Shown here one piece after another: positions 45,280 to 54,656 of a stretch of 64,000 nt of DNA. A program made the translations under genes and the position numbers. Source of the DNA: Utricularia gibba (lineage: Eukaryota; Streptophyta; Magnoliopsida; Lamiales; Lentibulariaceae). How positions within the stretch are numbered: position 1 is the first letter of the stretch; each line of letters opens with the position of its first letter. The stretch spans positions 2,914,001-2,978,000 of the forward strand of contig NEEC01000008.1 of NCBI GenBank assembly GCA_002189035.1. The letters are read 5' to 3'. Below the pieces are notes generated by a model. It did not search any database. It was not told where the DNA came from and worked only from the letters and a program-made list of their open reading frames with translations.

Positions 45280-45690
45280 CTCTGATCAATGACTCTTAAA
45301 CGAAGACTCTTATGAAGTTTCACCATCTCAAGGAGATCATATTCTTCATGTGTCCTACGCTCAAGTACTTTAGAGTGGGAGAAGAGCGATTCCCCCAACT
45401 CCAAACTCTTGGGATAGACAGCTCCCAAACAATGAGGATCTCTCATGATGATATTCATGGCATCTCAACGCTGTTGAGGATTCAAATACGATCTTGCGGA
45501 GCCTTGATCGGGGGAGACAAAGATTTCTACGTTGAGCTCCAAAATGACCAGTTGAAGATACAAGAAAAAGATATGATGATGATGATGATAGCGATTACAA
45601 TGACCCAGATGTGGAGTTGTAAAGCAGCATCCGTCTGCCGTCCCCATCGCCGGTGTAGCGCCGATCAATTGAAATGCAATAGTAGCTTCA
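45280..45690 (+). pseudogene. Inverted NLR leucine-rich-repeat fragment
   Basis: On the plus strand the frame reads MKFHHLKEIIFFMCPTLKYF, then VGEERFPQLQTLGIDSSQT, DIHGISTLLRIQIRSCGAL and DKDFYVELQNDQLKIQEK. This is the C-terminal LRR pattern of the cluster (compare EEQFPQLLTLEI, ITTLSSI.L..CG, W.DEDF.VEV...LL.LEE). The orientation is opposite to every other NLR piece here. The N-terminal domains are absent. Confidence 0.75.
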
Positions 45691-46250
45691 GCAATGTGAT
45701 CGCTTTGTCAAGGAAATGGAAACCGAAAGCATTCATCTTGGGAGTAGTTGATCGATGTAGATAAATAAGATAATTTTGTTTTTATGTTATATTAAGATGA
45801 TCTTTTCTTCCAACTTATTTAATTGCATTTTCAACCCTTTTTATTATTACTTTTCCATTTGATTTAAAATAATGGTGCTTTGATGTTTTCCAATTTTTTT
45901 TTCTCTTCTTTATAATTTTGTTGGGCTTGATGTTATAAATTTAACAAATAAAGTATAATCATCTTTACATCAAAATAAGTTTCCCTAAAATATTTTTATA
46001 TCATTTTCAATTTATTAAACAAATATATTTTTTTCAAAACATCTCTTTAATAAAACATATCGATTTCTTATTTATATATTTCTATTAAAACATTTTCCTA
46101 TATATCACTTTCACCAAATGAAACATATCATTCAATAATACGTAAATTGATAACAAAATCATGTCCTGTCATTTTTCCATGGATTTCAAAAAATTTAACA
46201 AAAAAGTATATATGATGATTATTTTAAAAATTTAACATTTCTTTTTTTTT
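45691..46250. other. 3' flank of NLR-A
   Basis: AT-rich DNA. The part from about 45895 to 46210 resembles 50330-50600 (downstream of NLR-B) and 58730-58990 (downstream of the LRR fragment at 59340). It shares words such as TTTCAAAACATCTCTTTA and CTATTAAAACATTTTC. It is therefore the conserved downstream flank of the duplicated NLR unit, not unique spacer. Confidence 0.65.
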
Positions 46251-46378
46251 TCCTTCTTCTTCTTCCAATGTCAACAATTCATCATCAACCATGACATAGA
46301 ATTCCTCATCTGCCCAATCATACCTCCTTTCTCTTAATATTTTCTTGGCTGCTATAATGGTTGAGGCTCCACAATCCC

Positions 46379-47180
46379 CTAACCGAATTGATGATAGCGT
46401 TGTAATATTACATGTAATATCACAAATACCGTCCTCCCTTTTATTCGAAGAGTTAGTAGCTGGGGAAATTGCTCTTCTTCCACTTTCAAGGACTTGAGAC
46501 CACCTGGATAATCAATCCTTAATTCTTTCAGTTTGGTAAATTGTCCTTGGGACAGATTGCACCATTGATTTTCAAATGTGCAATCATAGAATCTCAGCAC
46601 CTCAAGATTGTGCAACTCCATAATAGTTCTCGTCCGAGCTTCATCAATTAAAGTGGAAGAGACTCTCAATTTCTTAAGCAAACTTGAGAGGGGGGCTCCG
46701 CCCCATGCCCATAAGCATCCTTTTTCTTTTTCTTCTTCCTCCAACATCAATAACTTGCCACCAACCTCAAGAGAGAAGTCCTCATCTGCCCAATCATACC
46801 TCCTTTCTCTTAATATTTTCTTGGCTGCTATAATGGTCAAGGGTCCACAACACCCTAACCGAATCGACAATAGCGTTGTAATATTACATGTAATATCACA
46901 AATATTGCTACTATCACTTATTTCAAGAGTTAGTAGCTGGGGAAATTGCTCTTCTTCCACTCTCAAGGACTTGAGACGAACTGGATAACGAATAATTAAT
47001 TCTTTCAGTTTGGCAAATTGTCCTTGGGACAGATTGCACCATTCCTCATTTTCAAATGTGCAACGATAGAATTCCATCACCTTGAGATTGTGCAACTCCA
47101 TAATAGTTCTCGTCCGAGCTTCATCAATTAAAGTGTGCTGGAGTTCCAATTCCTTGAGCAAACTTGGGAGGGGGGATCCA
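46379..47180 (-). repeat. About 481-bp tandem duplication inside the NLR-A LRR region
   Basis: The block from 46379 to about 46700 and the block from about 46860 to 47180 align with an offset of about 480-481 bases: for example CATCAATTAAAGTG occurs at about 46641 and again at about 47121. Both encode LIDEARTRTIMELHNL and WCNLSQGQF(T/A)KLKEL, so the protein carries this terminal LRR module twice. Confidence 0.85.
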
Positions 47181-49944
47181 TCCCATGCTGCCCTCATTCT
47201 TATGACCTTCAGATTTGGATATCGGACTGCAGTATTAGAATACCGTTTGGGCATAGGAGACCCTTCTCTATAGTCAATCATACTTCTTTGAAAGAGGAAA
47301 AAGTGTTCTCGTTGCCAGTCTTTGTGAAATCCACTTAGATAATTGATTACGTCTTTGTAACTACGCCATGTCATGTCAATTAGTTGTGTACAGATCATCA
47401 TTTCAAGCAATGGAAACTCTTGGTCTTCCAATCCTTGTCTACATAAAAGCATAGAAGGTCTACAAATCTGCCAAACTCTCTTTGACCAATCAAACTGCAT
47501 CCTTCCATCCATCTCTACATAAAAGTTGTTATCCCCCAAACTCCGCTTCTTCTCCAATATTTCCATCGCCCATTCGACAGTAGACTCTCCACAACCTTCC
47601 AATCTGATCGACTGCAAGGATGAATCATCACAAATATAAAAGGATGCATAAGGAACATTGTGTAGCCAAAGCCTTTCAAGTCGAGGACAACCAATCTCAA
47701 GACAACGATTCCCGCCATAGTTAGAAAGCCAACGATTCCCCCCATAGTCAGAAATTCCAAAGTATCTCAAACTATGTGATCCTACTATGGTGGTTCCAAC
47801 ATGGTCGTAAAAGCTGAGAGCCAAATACTCGAGATTAGGCATATCCCAAATAGCACTTCGGATTTGCTCTGAGAAGTAATTACAAAATATTCCCAATCTC
47901 TTGATCGATTTGGACAAGAAAGGGTTCTCCCAAACATACATCATGGAATCTATGCCAATTAATTGTTCCAGCACGATGTCCTCCTCATCTTGATTAGGCA
48001 AATAATCCAAAAATTTAAGTTGTGGCATCATCCTAAATGAGCGTGGTTCATGACCACGATACTGTTGAACATTCCATAGAAGATTTCCTGGAAAATGATA
48101 TTGCTCAAGTGATTCAAAATAAATAATATCCTCATTTATTCCATGAAAATGTGGAACCTTGATTTCTTTACACATAGATATGTTGCTAACTGAGAAAGTA
48201 GGATGCAGAAGCACTCCATAAATAAAGAGCTCCATTTTGACCACCTTGTTGCATTCAACGCAAAGTTGTGCACACACATACTCTATAGGTAAAATAGAAT
48301 GTATCTGATGAAAGATTCTACCATAACACAGCCATGTACTACTATTGCTCACCGGGACAATGTCACAAAACTCCATGAAATAAGTAGTGGAACAAACCAC
48401 ACATCTCGTCGCTTGAATATCAACAGATGATTTCTTTTGTCTATCGAAAATTTTATCCACTCCTGCTGCCACACATACATTCTCAATAGATGATTCCTTT
48501 CTGCATAGCTCAAACAAGAGATCATGTATTCCGATATAATTAATTTCCATGATATGATTATATTTTCTAACAAAGATCATGTTCCTTCCAATAAGATCTT
48601 TCAAATAATCTAGTGCAACCTCTTCCATTCCTCGACCTCCTTCCGATCTTACCATCATCTCAACAATCCACCATCGTATTAAATCATCAGCATCAATATT
48701 TTCATCTTCAGGATAATATGAAAAACTAAGAAAGCATAATTTAAGATGAAGCGGAAGGTTATCATAGCTCAAGTATAATGTTTTCATACAACGCTCATCA
48801 TCTTCCAAACTCACAAAGGATGTAACAGCATCCGCAACATTCCTCCAGGATTGCAAACTCATGTCAGATTTTGAGAGAAGCCCACTGATTGTAACGATTG
48901 ATAAAGGAAGTCCTTTGCAATTTCGAGCAATCTCTCTTCCGATTCCTTGGAGCTCATCCGGACATGGGACTTTTTTAGACAATAATTCCCAACTTGCCTC
49001 TTCATCTAATAAATCCATTTGGTGAATAAGTGCAGGGGAAAGAGATTTAGCAACACTTAACTTCCTTGTAGTCACAATAATCCGACTTCCATTATTCCTA
49101 TTAGGAAAGTATACTACTAATTCTTCCCAAGCCTTAGTACTCCATAAATCATCCAATGCGATCAGGTACTTATCATCAAATAGCTTCTGATGTAACATAG
49201 TCCCCAAATCTCTTACCTCGTGAGTTACTTTATCACCTAACATATCTTGAAGTATTTTTCGTACATCGTATTCTTGAGAAATAGTGACCCAATAGTGTTT
49301 GTCGAAGTGCCTCCCAGTCGCTGAACAATCATCATAAACTTTCTGTGCTAAAGCCGTTTTACCACTACCACCCATACCGACGATCGCTATCACTCTTCGA
49401 TCTTTCACGTGACTCTCAAGTTCCTCCTTTATCTCTTTAAGGGGGCGCTCAATTCCCACTAGAGTTGCTGCTTCCTTGGTCTTCTGATAAGAGAGGTGAA
49501 CCACTTCCTCCTTAGTGCTCCTCGAGTAGCTTGATGATTCTTCTCGAATGCTTGCTGATTGGAGTGTGATCAACTTTAGTTCATCACTCAAAAGATCAAT
49601 ATCTCGATTGATATCAAACATGGCTTTGCAAAATTCATCCCAAAAAGATGAATATCATGCACTTTCTGATCAACAACATGATAATCAAGGATATTACTCC
49701 ACTTGAAGGCATACTGGCTGAATCTTTGAGACATCTCTCTTACCTCTCGAGTCACATCCCTTGACTTGAGGCTTTCCAGTAACTTCATCCAAGAACGAAT
49801 CTTGTCTTCAAAATCACAGATCTGCTTTAGATCAACTGCTAGCAGTTTATTGTTGTGGTGCGCCTGCATGGATTGGAGAAGCTGCAAAAGACGGAGCGCA
49901 GAGTAATAAGCAGATACTATTCCCGGACCCTCTTCCATCGCCAA
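46379..49944 (-). pseudogene. NLR-A: R1-type CC-NB-ARC-LRR resistance gene with frame breaks
   Basis: The Rx-type coiled coil starts at 49944 (MAMEEGPGIVSAYYSALRLL). The frame breaks at 49639-49641: NLR-B has four G on the coding strand where A has three. An open frame of 1080 codons continues from 49621. It holds P-loop GMGGSGKT (residues 82-89 of that frame), kinase 2 YLIALDDLW, RNBS-B GSRIIVTTRKL, GLPL CKGLPLSIVTISGLL and an MHD variant in IHDLLFEL, then the LRRs. The last two LRR blocks are a tandem duplication of about 481 bases. A second one-base loss near 46432-46443 ends the frame early; with it restored, the homology runs on to about 46250 with a Glu/Lys tail. The family are intracellular immune receptors (R1/late-blight-resistance-like). 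As read, it would make only a CC-truncated protein. Confidence 0.85.
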
Positions 49945-50941
49945 TCACCAAACAAGATTAGTGACTGATTGGGTAATTCTGCCCTATACAGAAGAAAGAT
50001 GCGCCCCCAGAAATACTCCCCAGTTTTGCATATAAGAAGAAATAGGTTCCTTGGAATGAAGAGAAGCTATGGGTTGCAAATGACTTGACTCAAGTCTTCT
50101 ACTCATCTTCACACGTCTCTGGTATCTTATCTCTGAAAATTTTATCACCAAATAGCAGTCACATATTATCATGGACAGATTAAAAATCAGCTGATGCTAA
50201 TAGATGATGAGATATTCAATTTAATGTAAAAGTAAAAGTATAATTGCATTTTTTTTTTTGTAAACTCAAGATGAACATTTGTGCTTCAATTTGTTTAAGA
50301 AAATTGTGTTTTCTGTTTTGTTTTCAAATTTTGATTCTTTTTTTTTTCTCTTCTTTAGATTTAGTTGAACTTGATGTTATATAGTTAAAAAAAATACAAC
50401 ATAATTAATTCTACATAAAAATAAGCCCCACAAAAATATTTTTTATCCTATGTTCAATTATCAATCAAATATATTTTTTTCAAAACATCTCTTTATGAGA
50501 TTATTTCGTTTTTCTTATCTTATTAAAACCCTATTAAAACATTTTCCCATGTATCAATTTTATGAAATGAATACAAAAACATCTTTAAATGATGCGTAAA
50601 TTGTTAACAAAATCATATTAAAATATAAATTTTAAATCATATTTTTTTATATGGCAATTCGTATAAAAAATGCAGTTAATTTTTGTAAAAGTTGTAAATG
50701 AAGGATCATAGTTTTAGAATTAAATAAGCATGCTAATTAGGATTGTGGTTTTAAATTTCTATTAAAAATGAATTGATACAGTATATGATGCTATATTTTG
50801 GAATCATGATTTTTGGATAAATTGTTTTGAGCTAATGAAAAATCGAATATCATTAAATCACTCATTTATTGTTTGTAATAAATGCATAGTAACACTCTAG
50901 GCCACAACAATTATTTCCTAATCATCATTTTTATTAGTATT
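49945..50941. other. NLR-A 5' flank joined to NLR-B 3' flank
   Basis: The part 49945-50215 is closely similar to the 5' flank of NLR-B (54175-54640): both read GGTTCCTTGGAATGAAGAGA and AATCAGCTGATGCTAATAGA. NLR-B has about 220 extra bases at 54365-54590 and lacks about 39 bases present here. From about 50260 to 50940 is the AT-rich downstream flank of NLR-B. No separate gene. Confidence 0.65.
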
Positions 50942-53900
50942 CTATTTCTTCTTATTCTTCTTCTTTTTTTTCTTTTTCTTCTTTTTTTCTTCCAATGACA
51001 ACAATTCACCATCAACCATAACATAGAAGTCCTCATCTGCCCAATCATACCTTCTTTGTCTTAATATTTGTTGGGCTGATCTGATGGTCGATGTTCCGCA
51101 ATCGCCTAATTGAATTGATGATAGTGTTGGAATACCACATATATCATCATCATCAGCATCTGAGATGATATTCAATGTTTCACACCCAAATATCCCAAGA
51201 ATTAGTAGTTGGGGAAATTGCTCTGCTCCCACCTTCAAATACTTGAGATCATATGGATCATAAATCATCAACTTTTTCAGTTTGCAAAATCGCCCTTGGG
51301 ACAGATTGCACCATTCCTCATTTTCAAATGCGCAACTCGAGAATCTCAGCTCCTCGAGATTGCACAACTCAATAATAGTTCTCGTTTTAGCTTCATCAAT
51401 TAAAGTGCCACAGAGATTCAATTTCTTGAGCAAACTTGGGAGGGGGATCCATCCCATGCCGACCTCATCCTTATGGCCTTCAGATTTGGAAATTGGATTG
51501 CTGTATTAGAATACCAATTGAATATATGATACATTGTCCCGTCTGCATGAAAGAGTGTAGATAAAGGACGCAATCTTGGCTTTGGAGGAAAGAGGAACAA
51601 GTGTTCTTGATGCTGTGCTTTGTTAAATCTGCTTTGATACTCGATTACATCACTATAATTATGCCTTCTTTCGTCATATCTTTGCATACCCATCATCATC
51701 ATTTCAAGCAATGCAAACTCTTCGTCATCATAATCTTCTTCTTCTTCTTTTGCATCACAATTGTTAAATCTTCCATCCGTCTCTACATAAAAGCTGTTAT
51801 CCCCCAAACGTCGCTTCCTCTCTAATACTTCCATAGCCGATTGGACAGCAGACTCTCCACAACCATCCAATGTGATTGATTGCAAGGATGAATCATCACA
51901 AATATAACAGGATGCATCACGAACATTGTGTAGCCAAAGCCTTTCAAGTCTAGGACAATCAATTTCCAGTCGGCAATTTGCGTAATAGTCAGAAATCCCC
52001 AGGTATCTCAAACTATAAGATACTATGGGCATTACATGATTGTAATGCCTGAAAGCCAAATGCTCAAGATTAGGCATATCCCGAATAGCTATTTCGAATG
52101 ACATGCAGCCCCATATTCCCAATCTCTTGATGGGTTTCGGCAAGAAAGGTTCAGCATAAATACCAAGCATTCCATCTAGACCAACTAATTGTTCCAGCAC
52201 GATGTCCTCCTCATCATGATGAGGCACAAAACCTAAAAATTTAAGTTGTGGCATTATCCTGCATGAGCTTTCTCCTGAACACAAATACTGTTGAACATTC
52301 CACAACAGATTTCCTGGAAAATGATATTGCTGAAGTGATTCAAAAGGAATAATATCTCCGCCCACTCCATGAAAATGTGAAACCTTAACTGCGTTACACT
52401 CAGATATGTCGTTAACTGAAAGAGTAGGATGCAGAAGCACTCCATAAATAAAGAGCTCCATTGTTTCAAACTTGTTGCATTTAAAACAAAATTGTGCATA
52501 GACACAATTTTCCATCTGTAAAATAGAATGTATCTGATGGAAGATTCTGCCATAACACGGCCTCATACTACTATTGCTCACGGGGACAATGTCACAAAAC
52601 CCCATGAAATAAGTAGTGGAGCAACCCACACATCTCGTCGCTTGAATGTCGACAGACGATTTCTTTTTTCTATAGAAAATTCTATCCATTCCTTCTCCCA
52701 CACATACATTCTCAATAGATGATTCCTTTCGGCATAGCTCTAACAAGAGATCATGTATTCCGATAAGTTTAATTTCCATAATATCATTATATTTTCTAAC
52801 AGAGATCATGTTCCTTCCAATAAGATCTTTCAAATAATCTAGTGCAATCTCTTCCATTCCTTGATCTCCTTCCGGTCTTACTATCGCCTCAACAATCCAC
52901 CATCGTATTAAATCATCAACTATAATATATTCATCTTCAGGATAATATGAAAAACTAAGAAAGCATAATTTAAGATGAAGCGGAAGGTTATCGTAGCTCA
53001 AGTATAATGTTTTCATACAACGCTCATTATCTTCCAAACTCACAAAGGATGTAACAGCATCCGCAACATGCCTCCAGGATTGCAAAGTCATATCAGATTT
53101 TGAGAGAAGCCCACTAATTGTGACGATTGATAAAGGAAGTCCTTTGCAATTTCGAGCGATCTCTCTTCCGATTCCATGGAGCTCAACCGAACATGGGACT
53201 GTTTTAGACAATAATTCCCAACTTGTCTCTTCATCTAATAAATCCATTTGGTGAATAAGTGCAGGGGAAAGAGATTTAGCAACATTTAACTCCCTTGTGG
53301 TCACAATAATCCGACTTCCGTTATTCTTATTAGGAAAGTATACTACTAATTCTTCCCAAGCCTTAGGACTCCATAAATCATCCAATGTGATCAAGTACCT
53401 ATGATCAAAAAGCTTCTGATATAATATAGTCCCCAAATCTCTTACCTCTTGAGTGTTGTTATCATCTAATATCTTTTGAAGTATTTTTCGTACATCGTAT
53501 TCTTGAGAAATAGTGATCCAATAGCATTTGTCGAAGCGCTTCCTAGTCACTGAAAAATCCTCATAAACTTTCCGTGCTAAAGCAGTTTTACCGCTACCAC
53601 CCATACCGACGATCACTATGACTTGTCGATCTTTGACGTGATTCACAAGTTCCTCCTTTATCCTTTGAAGAGGGCGCTCAATTCCCACTAGAGTTGCTGC
53701 CTCCTTGGTCTTCTTATAGGAGGGATGAACCACTTTCTCCTTAGCGCTTCTTAGGGAGCTAGATGATTCTTCCCGAATGCTTGCTGGTTGGAGTGTGATC
53801 GACTTTAGTTCTTCACTCAAAAGATCAATATCTCGATTGATATCAAACATGGCTTTGCGAAATTCTTCCCCAACAAGATGAATATCATGCACTTTCTGAT

Positions 53901-54174
53901 CAACAACATGATAATCAAGGATATTACTCCACTTGAAGGCATACTGGCTGAATCTTTGAGACATGTCTCTTACCACTCGAGTCACATCCCTCGAATTGAG
54001 GCTGTCCAGTAACTTCATCCAAGAACGAATCTTGTTTTCAAAATCACGTATCTGCTTTAGATCAACTGCTAGTAGATTATATTTGTGGTGCACCTGCACG
54101 GATTGGAGAAGCTGCAAAAGACGGAGCGCAGAGTAATAAGCAGATAGTATTCCCGGACCCTCTTCCATCGCCAA
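50942..54174 (-). pseudogene. NLR-B: chimeric R1-type CC-NB-ARC-LRR gene with a late frameshift
   Basis: From 54174 a frame of 918 codons encodes the coiled coil (MAMEEGPGILSAYYSALRLL, as in NLR-A), the intact CC-to-NB linker, P-loop GMGGSGKT (190-197), kinase 2 YLITLDDLW, GSRIIVTTREL, CKGLPLSIVTISGLL, IHDLLLEL and LRRs. It stops early at 51418. The LRR homology continues in another frame (LPSLLKKLNLCGTLIDEAKT) to a stop at 50942. The cause is a G run at 51442-51446 with five G where NLR-A and NLR-C have six. The distal part ends in a Glu/Lys-rich tail encoded by a CTT-rich tract. From about 51675 to 53455 it is nearly identical to NLR-C. The 918-residue product might still be made, because the CC and NB-ARC are whole. 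Confidence 0.87.
51675..53455 (-). repeat. Near-identical tract shared by NLR-B and NLR-C (other copy 55351-57134)
   Basis: The two copies are offset by 3676-3679 bases. By eye they differ only by a 3-base indel (CATGCAGCC against CATCATGCAGCC) and one substitution changing Leu to Phe in GLDGM(L/F)GIYAEP. Outside the tract similarity falls at once: for example GAGTGTTGTT against GAGTGTTTTT at the right edge, and many changes left of 51675. Confidence 0.85.
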
Positions 54175-54656
54175 TCACCAAACAAGATTAGTGACTGATT
54201 GGGTGCTGATCTGTAATTCTGCCCTGTATAGAAGAAAGATGCACCTCCAGAAATACTCCCCAGTTTTGCATATAAGAAGAAATAGGTTCCTTGGAATGAA
54301 GAGAAGCTATGGGTTGCAAATGACTTGACTCAAGTCTGAAAATTTTATCACCAAATAGCAGCCACATATTGAGTTCGGTTGGTGGGAATGCAACATCAAC
54401 TATAAATGCATCACCATTATTGTGAAAGAAGAGAAGCCAGGGACTCGGTCAAGATACATATTTCTTAAACGAAAAATGGGCATCAATTCATATTAATCAA
54501 TTATTTGCTCTGTATCAGTTGCTGTCAGTAGTTCACATTGCTGGTTCAATCGTACGGTTCCAATAAACTGCACAAGACGAAGCACAGACTAAAAATCAGC
54601 TGATGCTAATAGATGATGAGATATTCAATTTAATTTACAAAGTAAAATTATATTTG
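54175..54656. other. NLR-B 5' flank
   Basis: It is similar to the 5' flank of NLR-A except for about 220 bases at 54365-54590, which begin GAGTTCGGTTGGTGGGAATG. The flank then joins the 3' end of NLR-C directly: the long AT-rich 3' flank found after NLR-B (50260-50940) is missing here. Confidence 0.6.
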
